DNA from: Cryptomeria japonica
Taxonomy: Eukaryota; Streptophyta; Pinopsida; Cupressales; Cupressaceae
NCBI RefSeq assembly: GCF_030272615.1
Contig: NC_081412.1
Span: forward strand, 540,846,335-540,906,334
DNA length: 60,000 nucleotides
Reading direction: 5' to 3'
In this document: positions 44,230 through 56,491 of the stretch, in pieces
How the letters are laid out: every line of letters starts with the position of its first letter
Numbering within the stretch: position 1 is the first letter of the stretch
The notes under the pieces: model-generated
Seen by the model: only the letters and a program-made list of their open reading frames with translations
The model's database searches: none
Told to the model about the DNA's origin: nothing
Program-made: the position numbers and the translations under genes

Positions 44230-45760
44230 TTAACAAATATTAAATTTAACTTTTAAATGTTTCTAGTTGAAGAAAACTCGGTTTCGAAAGTAAAATCGCA
44301 AGACCTGGAAGAACTCGACCTTTTGGGCCAAAATGGAAATGTTTTAATATGCTCCGTTGCTTTTGTCTTGACAAAATTTGGCCTTTTCACTCAAAATAAG
44401 CAAACTTCTCTCCTTTAATTTTAAATGCACCTCAGCAAAATCGGACCTTTTGAGGTAAATGGGCAAACTTGGCTTTTAGTTTTGAACGCCTCTTTTGCTT
44501 TATGGAATTCAGCCACTCAAAGAAAGATATGCGATTTGATTTATTTCTCACAAAAAACATTAAAAAATGCCGAGTTTTGGCTTTATACATCCTCTTGCAA
44601 GTTAATTCGGGTTTTTGGAGTGAATAGTGCGACTTATGAGCAAAGCCATCAAACCCTGTTTTAGTGCCCTTAGTGAAATTCGACCATTTAGAGGGGAAAG
44701 CGTGACTTAGCCAGATTCGGCCTTTTCATTAGAAATGTGTGATTTCTCTACTTGGCCTAAGTCTTGCGAAGTGTATAAAAACATCGAACTCTTCATCCAT
44801 TTGCCTTTTCACTTGGAATGAAATTCGGCAATTTTTACTTAAATGAGCAAACTTTGTGAAGACTTTTTCTTTGCTTGCAAACTTAATGAAACCATCGAAC
44901 TTTGCTTTCTCCCCCTCAGTTAAGTGAATTCGGGTTTTTGAAGACTTTTTTAGTGATTTTGCTCCTTTAACTATTTTCGCCCCTTTCACTTACGAGAAAC
45001 TCGGGGCATTAGAAGGAAATGCACGATTCAATTCTAAACATCTTGGCCTAAGGGAAGGAAAAGTGCAAAATGACTTTCATTTTATTTCAACGCCCAAGCT
45101 TTACTTTATCGGGATTATTTCTTGGCCCTAGAAGGGCTCAAGGACGAAAGGCGATTGGAGATGAAAACAAACTTTTGTTTAAACACCCCCCCATCTTTGT
45201 GAAATTCGGGAATTTGAGACAAACTATGTGATTTTTAGGTTGATTCCTCCACTCTTCGCATTTGGGATTTTCTCATGGAATGGGCGATTTTAAGAGTTTG
45301 CTCTTAAATTTCCCCCTCTCATCCAAATAAAACTTCGTCTAGTTTAGCCTCAGATCGCGACTTTATGCTGGGGATTCTCACGCACAATGAGCGACTTTGG
45401 TTGACATGTCGCCCCTTCACTCGGTGATTTTCTGGCTTTTTGACATTTCTCGTTATTTCGGTTTGTTTCCTTTTGCTTATTAGAAATTCAGGTCTCTAAA
45501 GGGATTTGTGCGATTTCATCTCCTCCATCAGTTGGAAAACTTGGCTTGGTTAGCAAAACACGGGGTTGACTAAGGAAATGCGAACTTTTTCACATTTCCA
45601 TCTCGACTCTTTGCGTGAAATCCAGGGCCATCCTCGACATTTCAAAGGCATCTGATAGGAAGAAAAACGTTTTCAAGAAAGGCCCGAATATTATCTCTTC
45701 TTAACTTTGACTTGGCTTGGGGCTTCTTTGGGTATTTTGATGGCTTAAAAAGGATCCTAG
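44230..45760. repeat. Array of degenerate AATTCGG and GCGATTT motifs
   Basis: At least 14 units alternate an AA(A/C)TTCGG- or ACTCGG-like motif with ATG.GCGA.TT or GCAAACTT, at about 60-100 bp spacing. Units are too diverged to be a clean tandem repeat. A smaller set of similar motifs occurs at 13450-13600. No coding potential despite several short ORFs. Confidence 0.55.
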
Positions 45761-46430
45761 CAGCAATGATTCTGCACAGTCGGAACCTCCTCTCTCTCAC
45801 GCGGGCTGACCAGACACAAAACGGGGCTCCCCTGTCATAGACGGGGTGATGTGTGCGAGCACAACATAACCTTATGCAAGTTGGATACCATCCTCATTTT
45901 TGATGCTTGAGATTCTATTCACTCTCCTTTTTGCTTTTGTGGCATTGTGAAAATATTTCTTATTTCTGTCCACATATTTGAGCCAACATTCCTTTAACTT
46001 TTATGTCTACAAAATTTCTTCTTTTGGTAGTGCCTCTACATACTTTGCTTTGAGTTCTTTTTCTTTCAAGTTAGCATCTTGGTTCATGCCATCTCTAATT
46101 GCTGTTTCATTTAATTCAGCCAACTCTCCTTCAATTTTTTCTCGCTTCTAATCTATTCTTGAAATGATTTTTTTTCCGTTCTTTTATGTTTCCTTTTAGG
46201 AATGATACTTTTTTGAAGACTTTGAAAGATTTTGATCATCTTGTATTAGGGCCATGATTCCTCCATTAATTCTATTTTAGGATTATGCAGCCACATTTTC
46301 TTGAACTTAAAAGGACATCTCATTGAGCAAAAATCTAGGGAGAAAGATAATTGAACTAGGAAATGATAAAAACCACTTTGAGGTAGTATTTTTAATTTAC
46401 CAATGTGAAAAACCCACGATCAATCACCAC

Positions 46431-46811
46431 CTAAAATAAATATATCCAATATTTTTGCCACAAAAAGCTCTCCTTTTGTTTGTTTCTCCAAGTGATAATT
46501 CCATTTGCCGATACTATGTCAACTAAGAAATTGCTTCCAATGAAATTTTGGAAATCTCCAAGAGATTGTGCACTTCTAGATACTCCTGTCTTCTCTTCAT
46601 TATTCAATATTGCATTAAAATCTCCTCCAATGATGCATTTCAAATTTTGCAGCTGCAACAACACCATCAAAAGTTGATTCCAGGTCTCTCTTTTTTGTTG
46701 AACCCCCACCAGATCATATACATTGATTAGAAAGAAATTGAAATATAGGGGACAAAATTTGACTTTACTTAATTTCCATTCTGTATTTCCCCGGAGTGCT
46801 TCCAGAGACAC
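46431..46811 (-). pseudogene. LINE endonuclease fragment
   Basis: The fragment contains a strand-and-turn pattern NVYDLVGVQQKRETW, the metal-binding motif GGDFNAI and the DFQNFI helix, all typical of plant L1 endonucleases. The N-terminal part of the domain is out of frame. This enzyme nicks target DNA to prime reverse transcription. Confidence 0.75.
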
Positions 46812-47794
46812 TTTAAAAGGATTCGATCACATCCCCAGTACTTTGAATGCTTCATAGGCAAGGAAATCCTCAGTCCTCCAAAAGTCAGCCACACAAGCAA
46901 GGAAGAAATCTCCTTTCCTTATCTTTGCTTCCATTTTTCTAGTCATCCCTAAATCATCTAGTGATAGTTTGTCTCTTTGAGGATGTTTATGTTTGGTTTG
47001 CTCAAATCAATTTGGCGCTTGAGCATACACTTTTTATTAAGGGCATTGATATCTTTGACATTTCGTGTGAGGAGAATTATGGCTTCTCAAGAATGGGGGC
47101 TGCCTTCCTGGATCTCAGTTCTTTTAACCTTTGGCATTGCCTGCAAGTTCCAACTTTTCTTTGTTGGTTTATCTACCTTTCTTACCTTTTCCCCCAACTT
47201 TTGCCTCTTCCATGTTTGTTTTAGATTGACACAGCATTCTTTCTTCCAATGTATCTAGCTCATCACCACCAAGATCAAGGTCTGGATCATCCTCTAACAT
47301 CTTATCTTCCTCCACCAATTTTGATTCTGGCGACATTTTTCTTATTTTCTTTGGATGGTTCAATAGTAAAGATCTCTAATGCCTTTTTGAATGGGGTTTT
47401 GTCCATTGCACAATCTTCTGCGAGAAGGATTCTCAGTGGGTTTTTAAAGGGAACATGAGGTTAATTTTCAGTCCTTATTTCTTTTCTTCCTTCCTCTAAA
47501 CCATATCCTTGTTTTCCAGATTTTCCTCTAAGGCATCTGGTCATTTCCAGAATCCTCCATCCTAAGAACTATAAGGTTTGGCCTTTTCTCTTGCTCCTTT
47601 GGAAAAATGTTTTCTTCTCCTTTTTCTTCCATATACTTAACTATGTGCTTGTTGCCTTCCAGGCATTCCTCCACCATTTGTCCCAAGGCAAGGTAGTATT
47701 TACATCTTAATAGCAGCACATCTTTCTCCACCTTTGCCTCCATACTCTTGAATCAGACTGGTTTTGATTTCATCCAGCAAAGGAGAATTTACAT

Positions 47795-48058
47795 TTATCC
47801 ATATGCAGACCCTATCATAGCTTCCCAAGTCTTCTTTAATCTTGTCATAAAGGTTCCTATTTTGCTATGTATCTTTGCTACGGTTTTTGGATCCCAATTT
47901 TCCAATAGCAAATTGTACAATCTTAGCCACATTGGAACACCATTCAGCTCTAGTTTTAATGGGTTGAAATTTGGTTTTGAATCCTTCACAAAGAAACTTG
48001 ATCCATCCATTAAGTATGGCCCTCCATAGTTTCTGCTCTTTTCTTTGCATTTGAACAT
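47795..48058 (-). pseudogene. LINE ORF1 fragment (DUF4283)
   Basis: NGVPMWLRLYNLLLENWDPK and the following KIGTF match the DUF4283 domain found in ORF1 of plant LINEs, a nucleic-acid-binding protein. The usual zinc knuckle downstream was not identified because frames break after 47795. Confidence 0.7.
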
Positions 48059-48717
48059 TCTACCATAAAATGCCCCTAGGTAGTGATTTTAGGGTTAATT
48101 CCCCCCTCTCCCCCCCAATTTTGTTTGGCACTAGTGCAGAATTGACCCTTTGACAATCACTCCCCAACCTGTTTAATAAAAATGGATTTCCCATTTGTGA
48201 TTGTTTGATTTTAGGGCATCAAATTTCTCGAGTTCGGTTTGATGCCATCTCCCATTCCACTGCCCTCCTTCCTCCTAGTCTTTGTTCACGTTTGAAGTTT
48301 CTCCACACTAGATTTTCCCTTCGACAGTCAAATTTTGTTCTCTAGCCTTTGTCACCATTTCTCTTTCTCCAGTTGAAATGCACTCCATCTGCCTTGTCTG
48401 CTACAATTTGGCTGTGAGCCATTTTTTAATTGAAACATGATTACTTGATTTGATGGAAAAATAAGAATTTAGTTTGAAACTTGAACATAATATGAAAATT
48501 GTAGCAAAAGTTAATTATTTGAGAATTGTGAACTTAAGTGCAATCTTTCAAGTTGTGTGTCAAGAGAAGAGTTTTAAATTATGCTTTGCTTTTTTATACA
48601 GTGAGTATCTTCTAGAAAATTAAAGTTTTGCTTTTTTATGGGACATCATCAACATTGAGGAAGTTTGTTTATTTTTATACTAGCTTAAAGACTTTCTAAA
48701 ATTTGTTTTTGATACAG

Positions 48718-48906
48718 TATGGCCCGAGTGGCGTTGGGAAAACACAGCTTTTGAGGGCAGCATTACATGATTTTGTGCAGAAAGGAGAGCTGCGCATTGT
48801 GTCATTTCCAAGCAATGAGCTGAAGGCATTGCATAAACTGCTAGAAGATCTAGCTCAACATTGGCAACTTCGCTTTGTTGTAGTAATTGATGATTTTATT
48901 TTAAAG
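48718..48906 (+). CDS. Exon of the host DUF815-type ATPase gene, Walker A and B
   Basis: Exactly 63 codons between acceptor GATACAG (48711-48717) and donor GGTAAAAG (GT at 48907). It holds the P-loop YGPSGVGKT and, about 50 residues later, a hydrophobic strand ending in Asp-Asp (RFVVVIDDF), a Walker B motif. Spacing and order match DUF815 ATPases. The frame is intact, and both splice junctions are in phase 0. The next exon is not in the 2 kb downstream and may lie outside the window. The gene cannot be named with certainty; another AAA-type ATPase is possible. No sign of decay is seen. Confidence 0.8.
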
Positions 48907-50259
48907 GTAAAAGAAAATGTGTGTTTCCCTATGCTTTGTTATTCTTATTATATACAAATTTATTAAACATAAACATTTTACATTGATTTATTAACATCCA
49001 ATTGTATGTCAGGTGTCTTATCACTTTATATAAGCAATTGCAACTCAAATATTAATCATATTAGAGTTATTTCCCTGCCTCTTCTTGCTTTAAGAAAAAA
49101 TGAGCAAAAGATGCTGATATGGGAAAGTAAAGTTGGCAATGATTGCTTTAATAATCCAAGAGTTACCATTCATAATAGTACGGAAGACGTGTATTCATAC
49201 CAAAATAAAAACTATCTACTCATTCATTTAGAGAAACTGCAACGAAAATATGTGAGATTTTATTACTTCTGGAATAATATCTAAACAGTGTATTATTTCT
49301 GTTTAGAATAGGCTGAATGATCCTCTATATTCATTGTTCAAAAAAATATACAGCAGTGATGATAGTTGGAAGTGGTGATACTTGATAATGATTGCCGATG
49401 GTCAACTTTCACTAATGAAATATAAAAGATGACAGCCTGTCATATCTGATATACCACTAAAATATTGGGCCAAAAGGTGGCCACTAGCCTATTATATATG
49501 ATATTAAAATATTGGGCAAATAGGTGGCTTCCCTAGAAGCCATTGCAGGAGCCACTGCCCTAGTAAAAAAGAGGCTATACAAGTAAAACAAATGGAGGCA
49601 GAAAAAAAAAAGATTGCGAGACTTTCATTTTCAGTATTCTCTTTTTGAGAGTTTCTAGTTGGTGGTTTCAGTTTGGAAATTACACTAAGCTTAAAGATTT
49701 CAGTGTAATAGTCCAGTTAGCAATCAACTTAGCACATACCTAGTTTCAGTGTAACTGTCAAGTTAGAAGCCATTCAGCACCTTTTTGTTCAATACCAACA
49801 ACTCAGTTTAAGAGCGAAAAAAGGATTCTAAGTTTTGGCAATGCAGGAAGTTTTTATCAAAGAACTTTGATAAGGAATTATTCAAGTTGTTAATCTCTCT
49901 TTGTATTAAGACTGGTAATAATTTTTGTAAGACTAAGAATTTCTTAATCAAGTGTTGTTTTCAGAATTTGTTGAGCTATTGTATTTATTGCAAATAAGTT
50001 TTAAGTTATTCTCTTTATAAAAAGATCATTGTTTTCGTAAGGGGACATGTCAATGGTACTAAAGCTGTTATCTTGCTAGCATGTAGGTTGAGTTCATGCT
50101 ATATGGTGCCAAAAATCTCCCTTGTTTGGAAAGAGAAAAGAGAGAATTCTCGAACTTCGGATATAGAAGCAGAAAAGATGGGTGATATAGATAAAAATCA
50201 TCCTATGAATCCTTCAGAGAATTTGCAGTTCAACTCACACAGATCCAACAAGCACTAGT
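48907..50259. other. Intron or intergenic DNA, no gene recognised
   Basis: AT-rich. 49290-50060 has scattered LTR-like phrases but no boundaries; AGGGGACATG near 50039 resembles the inner LTR terminus of the TGTRATGTCCCC group. No exon found. Confidence 0.4.
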
Positions 50260-50789
50260 AAATTCAATGAGAGATTCCATAGCCAACTTGATTCTTACCC
50301 TGAATGACAACAATACAAGCAAGGCCAACAATGGAGAGGGTAGTTCATTAGTAACTAGTTACGTTTCTAACAGCTTAGTTCCAGCTAATCCAAGCCCCAA
50401 GATCTTTAGATCTAAACTCTTACCAAGGGAAGAACCACAACTAGAAGGAGAATAATGGCAAAGCACATCCCCAAAGAATATGAATATTTACCATGAGGAG
50501 TATCACAATCTTGGTCAAGGATTCCAAATGGATATGTCCCTCAGGGATCATTGTGATTTACAGTTGACAAATGCACCAAGAAGTGGAGGAAGGAACCCTT
50601 AATATTAGGCTCTCAAAGACTTTTTGAGTCGAGTAAGCAAAATAGTGATTCCTACTTATAATGGATCTAGCGAATGTTCAACCCAAGCATGGTCGCAAAA
50701 GATTGACATCTATTTTTCGTTGAACCCGATGATAGAAGACGATGATAGAAGACGAGGCTATCAAATTTGCCACTGTTCACCTAGAATGG
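50260..50789 (+). pseudogene. Retrotransposon gag fragment with a 13-bp duplication
   Basis: VIPTYNGSSECSTQAWSQKI and IDIYFSLNPMI match plant gag proteins in the stretch before the capsid core. A 13-bp tandem duplication (50728-50740 and 50741-50753) breaks the frame; after it KFATVHLE continues the gag pattern in the other frame. The gag is cut at 50789 by a TGTCATGCCCC-type LTR. Several earlier stop codons are present. Confidence 0.6.
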
Positions 50790-51821
50790 TGTCATGCCCC
50801 ACAAATAAATGCAGCAGACTGCAGATTTTATAAGGTGAAATTGCAGCCTCCAGCAAATAAAACGCAGCCCCTTTAATATTAAGCCTTGGTGGTAGGGAGT
50901 ATTAGGAGGCCGACCAAATCAAATAAACAATTAATAGGAGAAGGCCAACCTTGATGAAATTAATTGGAAGTGATAAAAGGGCCGACTAAGTTTATTACAA
51001 ACAGAGCAATCAAATAAGGGGCCGACCAAGGTAAATAATCACCAGCACATAATTAATAAACAACCTTATGTGAAGAGTTGTAACCCTTGTGAATTGAAGG
51101 GTTGTGACTCTCACACCTTGAGGAATATAAAAACGAGATGAAACTCAATTAGGAAAAAGGCATCCAGAAAATAGAAATGAAATGTTCTGAGTATATATTG
51201 GAAAATCAGAAAATTAGAAGGAAAAGCAGAACTCAAATAGGGAAAGGGAATTGGATCAGAAGAGCTAATCAGAGGAATGCAGATCAGAGTAGAAAGCAAA
51301 TAATAAATACCAAACAGCATTCAGGCATAAATCAAAGGAGATCAGCAGAGTCCACAATAGCAATCAGATCTGATCTCATCAACTGGCAGTGATACTCTAA
51401 TTCATTGTGGTATGATACATATATATGTTCAATATGTATGCAGCATACTGGTATGAAATAGAACACTCTTCACATAGTAACAAACCAATAATAGATACAC
51501 AATTATTTAATATGTAATCATCCTTCTAGGGATGTATGCTTAAAGATTATGATTATGCCTAGTGTAGGATATTATGCAGTCTAGTGACATGGCTAGGCAT
51601 CCCTTGTATCTAGTGCATTTATGTGATATGGATATAATAGAATACATAAGACCTCATATTGATATAGGCAATAATGAAGAATATCTAAATTGCTGCAACC
51701 AATCATGAGAAGGTTAGTGAGGGAATACAAGGAGGGGAAATAGTTATGAGGTCCCCTTCGAGGCACTCCATCTCATGGTGGATGAGTGATGGTCCCACGA
51801 GGCCAAGGGGGTGGAAGGAGT
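50790..51821 (+). repeat. LTR of the TGTCATGCCCC type, copy 1
   Basis: Begins TGTCATGCCCCAC inside gag. A TATA box (TATAAAAA) is at 51126-51133, in a context like that of the 19057 LTR. The sequence from about 51018 matches 56492-57290. It is cut at 51821 by another LTR, so its own right end is missing. Confidence 0.65.
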
Positions 51822-53319
51822 TGTAATGTCCCCTCTTAGCTCGTTCCTGTTTTTGACGGTTTAGCCTATTATTTTGGCCCTCGTAGGCTAAAGTAGATGG
51901 TTAGAGGGTCCTAGTAGGTAGTTGGCAGAGTATTCTCTTCTTTGGAACTTAGTTTGGTTCGGAATTGGCCTTTGTTTGACTCAGTTTCACACACTTACTA
52001 TTTATAGTAAGTTAGTGGTTGATTGAGAGGGACCCTTACTATTTTTAGTAAGGAAGATGGATGCGCAGTGGATGTAGTGGTTGACTCCCCGGTTCAAACG
52101 GAATCGAGAAATAACGAGTATTTTTGGAGTTTTGTTATTCTAATTATTAATAAAGTAATACTTTATTAATAATTAATCATTAAAGGCATTTATAAAATAA
52201 TGTTATATTTGCACTTTAAGTTGAGGGGTCAATTTATCATTAAAAGGGGGCCAATTTATAATTAATGTCTTGGGCGCCAACTCCTAGGCATTATTTTTAA
52301 TGATTATAAAGTGCAATTAATATGAATTCAAGCAATTTGATGGGTTCTTGAGAGAGGGTCGTGTTGTGACGTTTTCACACATCGCCCCATTGCAAATGGA
52401 GACCCCCTACTTTTTAGGCCCTTCTGGTCTTTTGGCTTTGTTTTTTGGGTCTTTTTCGCAGCAGTCTTGTCAGTCTCTCTACTTTGCAAGTGTTTGGGGG
52501 TCATATTGATTAAGTCCGCTTTTCGTTTGAGCAAATTTGGTTGTCTAGGACTCGTTTCATCAATTTTAGGGTTTCTGCCTTTAGTCCTAGATTTTAGGGG
52601 TTTCTATTAGGGTTTTAGAAAAATTGAACTTAGAACTGGAATCGAGACCCTTCAAGGAACGCCCTAGTAAAATTTGAGAGAATTCTGAGCACTTACTATT
52701 TTTAGTAAGTCTATTTTTAAGTAAGTTTCACTGCCTCTTGGATTGGTCTAATTTTGTCAAAAATCAAACTTACTATTTTTAGTAATTTCTATTTTTAGTA
52801 AGTTTCTATTTTTACTAAGTTTTTTTCTAACCTATTTTGCCCAAACCTTGACATTTTGAAAACACTTACTATTTGGGAAAATCTATTTTTGGCAGGATCT
52901 TCATAGGAAAGACTAAAAGTTGAATATCTCTGAAGACGCTGAAGACTGAATGTTCCTGAAGACCATTTCTAAATTTGGAAGAGTCAGAAGGCAGACAAGT
53001 TGGATCAAAAAAATGGTTTATGGAACTCCTATTCTAGAAGAAGAAAGCATGCAAAATTATATAAGTCTGGAAATTCACATCAATCCACCAATGTCATCTT
53101 GATCCGTAAATGGCCTGAAATTTGACTAAGTCTGAAAATTTGAAAGATCTTCCAAAATCCAGAATTTGCGTTATGATTCCTAAGGACTTGAAACCACTCT
53201 CAAACATCCTGACAATATATATGAAATATAACTTAAAGTATAAGAAAGGAAAAAGACATATTGAAGATGCCACTTATTTCATATATATACATGTCCTGAA
53301 TTGGTAGAAAACATCAAGT

Positions 53320-53595
53320 TCCTCCTTCATGGACAAAATCCGCCCAAGCACTCAACTGGGCGCCAAAATGGAAGGGTCATGGAGGATTCAACATTTGACA
53401 AAATTCCTCCTCCACAGTGAAATTCCGCCCAAACACTCAACTGGGCGCCAAAATGGAGGGGTCATGGAGGATTCAACATTTGATGAAATTCCTCCTCCAC
53501 AGTGAAATTCCGCCCAAGCCATGATCAAAGCGCCAAAAGAGAGGGGTCATGGAGAAATCAAAAGTTGATGAATTCCTCTGCACATGGAAATAGCA
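53320..53595. repeat. 85-bp tandem repeat, three units
   Basis: CGCCCAA begins units at 53341, 53426 and 53511. Each of the first two contains CGCCCA facing TGGGCG, a short hairpin, followed by GGGTCATGGAGGATTCAACA. Confidence 0.88.
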
Positions 53596-54916
53596 CCAAA
53601 TTGAGGGGTGCTTGGAAGCATGGAAAATGATCAAATTCCAAGACATGGTGAATTCCATGCTTAAGCTTGAAAATTGAAAATTTGTCTAAGGCATGAAAAT
53701 CCAAGGGTCAAGGAAGAATGAAAAGCAGAAATCCCCTCGAGATTTTTTTTTGAAATTTCCATTTTTAGGCACCAAATCTTATTAGGATTTAAAGATTTTT
53801 GCAGATTTGGACTCGTGGGAGAATTCTCTCTCTTGGACCCGGGTCCTAAATTTTAGGAAATTTCCTAAGAAATAGATTTGAAAATTGGTTGAAAAGCTCC
53901 CTGCAAACATAATGAACTCAAAGAGCACAAGAATTCCTTCCTTCAGGACAAAATTCCAGGAAAGGTGAAAAATTGACTGTGTTTGAAATTTCTTCCTTCA
54001 GGACAAGTTCTTGGAAATCATGAAAATTGGCTAAGGCATGAAGAATTTCCTTCCTCAGGGTAAGGAATAAATTTCCTTCCAAAGGATAATTCCTTCACAA
54101 CATGAATTCCATGTCAGGATGAATTGAACGTTAAAAAACAATTTCTTGGCAAGGAAGGAATCAGGAATGAACTGAACAAGAAATTTCCCCCTGGAAAAGT
54201 TTTAAAAAATCCATTCTCGGGCATCAAATCACATCCAAATTTCAAAATTTTTACAGATTTGGATTCGTAGGAGAATTTTCTCTCTCCTGGACCGTGGAAC
54301 CCTAATTTGTGGAAAATTCCTAAAAAATAGGAGATGGTGAAAATTAATGGAAAACCTTCTCCAAGCAAGGAAAGTTGAGAAACTTAAAAAAAAATGCTTC
54401 TAGAGTCAAATATTCTCTCTCCTGAAGTTTTCTCCCTCCAAGGATTTCTCGCCAAGTGGCAACCAGGTCAACGCGTATTGAATTAATGACAGATTCCTTG
54501 TGCATGTGGTCGTCACGTCCAAGAGATGATGGTGCATTTATGTCTTCATGGTGGTGCACTTATTACGGGGATATCTTGACCAAGTGGTGGACCGGTCAAT
54601 GCATGTTGAATGCATAAATAATCTTTTGTATGCAACCGTCGTATTAATGATTTTATGACAAATTCTTGCCGCATGTAGCCATCGCGTGGAGAATGGACAT
54701 TTATTCCTACATGGAACATTCATTGTATTTTGGGTAAATTTGATGTAATGGGGTGCATTTAATGCACTGATGGATACCATTTTTGGGCTTTTAGAATAAT
54801 TGTATATGGGCTTAGTGGACATTAATGGCTGATTCCCACCTTGTTGCATCATGTGTGGGGAATCTTCTAGGGTGAAACCCTAATTAGGGTTTTGCATGTA
54901 ATCATGGCCTGAGGCC

Positions 54917-54925
54917 TATATAAAG
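54917..54925 (+). promoter_or_regulatory. TATA box in the long LTR-like sequence
   Basis: TATATAAAG within GAGGCCTATATAAAGGGGTG, about 3.1 kb after the LTR start; transcription would begin about 30 bp on. Confidence 0.55.
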
Positions 54926-55204
54926 GGGTGACCCCCCTCATTTGTAAAGGAGGGAGACTTGTATGAAATTGTTGCGATAAGTTTTGAGATAATAACAGTG
55001 AAACATTGTTCTTTGATGGTGTCCACTTAAATTAATTTTTGAAAGCTTGCATGGTTTCACCTTCCTCACTTAGATTAGAAATAGTAAAGTGCTTTGATTT
55101 CAATGGAGAATGTAATGTTGTCTGATGAATTTCCATGGTTCATACTTTTTGCATCTTGCTGATTGTAAGTTGTAGTGTAATGTTAGTCTGAGCCCCCTAA
55201 ATTT

Positions 55205-55531
55205 GTGCCGAGGTCGATTGTGGATAGTCGTTTGGATTGCACTGTTTTTGGGTATTTAAATGTAATTTCTCGATTTGAAAATCCTCTAGCATCCCCAAAA
55301 GATTGCACCGGTTCTTGTAGAGTTGTAGTTGATCTTGGCGAAGTAGAGCTTGGTTTATTTGGAATTTGTCCACCAAAGCACTATTCATTGTTATCATTGC
55401 CCTTAGGAGTAGATTTAGATCCTTCTAAACCCTTTCCATTTTACTTTCAGTTCATTTTAGTTCGTTCGAAGCAGAAGCATCACAAATTCGCTATATCCGA
55501 TGATGGAGTTCCAGCCACATCAAAGAAGTGA
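55205..55531 (+). other. Possible ORF of unknown product
   Basis: 108 codons with reasonable composition, following the long LTR-like sequence. No family recognised and no second copy for comparison. It may be a leader ORF of the element or chance. Confidence 0.2.
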
Positions 55532-56491
55532 AAGAACGATGCAAACGTAAGGCCCCTTGGATTACTAGCAATCACATCAACCAACTGAGTCACGTCCATA
55601 GCATAAAGGAACCTTGGAGTCGATTGTTTGAACTTCTTACAATCTTAGCATGCAATGGCACTTTGATCATGAGAGAGTGAAGTGATTGTTAGGCAACTTT
55701 ATTCTGTGTTCGACGTAGTCATAAAAAACACGTCAACATGTCGACTTCATGAAGAAATATATAAGCTGCCAAGAGGAAATCGATGATGATTATTGAGCAT
55801 TTTACACTGTCTTTTCATAGGAGCATTGGGATTTGTGAGAGACCAAGGGTTTCTGCAGAATTTCAATCTTTTCCAAACTTTGGAGAACGTTCACTCTTCA
55901 TTGTCAGCATACTGAGGTTGTGGAATATCAGCTGAATATTTGCTTTAAGGGTTGACTACATACAGTGGTCATATTTGAGCATATTGGTGAAGAAATACAA
56001 AGATTATTCAAGGGTTTCAAGATTATATGTTTGCAGATATGAAGATTGTGGAAGATTAAGAGTTAATCATTGGCAAATCAAAATTTATGTTGGCTGCTAC
56101 AGTTGTGTGAACAGTAAATGCTACAGTACTTTGGCAATTTGGTGAAATTTACACAAGGGTTTCACACTTGATTGAAGGGATATTCAGAGAAAGACGTGTG
56201 GCTGCAATTAGCATTGTTCTTAGCAACAATATACAGACTTTGCAAGCATCTACAGGGCCACGTGCTGTCTATACAGCCAAGATGTGTCTCATAGAGGCTG
56301 AAATGCCTTCATTCATTGGCTGCTACTTCGTCCATTGTGAGAGCTCAGCAAAGTCAAGGCATTTTGCATACATTTTTGAGTGGACAAATCATTTATAGCT
56401 GCAGATCGATTACATCTCCAAATTTATATGTTGCTGGTAATTTCCAGAATTTAATGTTTACAACCAGCTGGCTATCTCAGGTATGCCAGTG
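55532..56491. other. No gene recognised
   Basis: Non-coding by eye; no clear repeats. Possibly the interior of the element whose LTR starts at 51822. Confidence 0.35.

Larger units (their letters stand above)
45860..48425 (-). mobile_element. L1-like LINE, 5' part only
   Basis: On the minus strand an ORF1 start (about 48425) is followed by a DUF4283 domain (47795-48058, VPMWLRLYNLLLENWDP), a charged region, the apurinic endonuclease (46431-46811, with GGDFNAI) and then decayed linker sequence matching the region before L1 reverse transcriptase (F-K-x-K-M-W-L near 46280 and R-N-K-x-Y-F-H-N near 45960). The reverse transcriptase core and 3' end are absent. All frames are broken. It lies in the 9,983-bp host intron, ending about 290 bp before the exon at 48718. 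Confidence 0.75.
51822..55190 (+). repeat. Very long LTR-like sequence (TGTAATGTCCCC type)
   Basis: Begins TGTAATGTCCCC at 51822, inserted in the previous LTR. The first 500 bp match the solo LTR at 34835-36167. Downstream are CTTACTATTTTTAGTAAG hairpins (51990-52810), an 85-bp triple repeat (53320-53595), a duplicated block (53806-53890 and 54258-54345) and a TATA box (TATATAAAG, 54917-54925). If all of this is one LTR it exceeds 3 kb. The right end was not found. Confidence 0.5.

Noticed and set aside
50030-50050. LTR end near AGGGGACATGTCA
   Set aside because: No matching target duplication or second end could be found.
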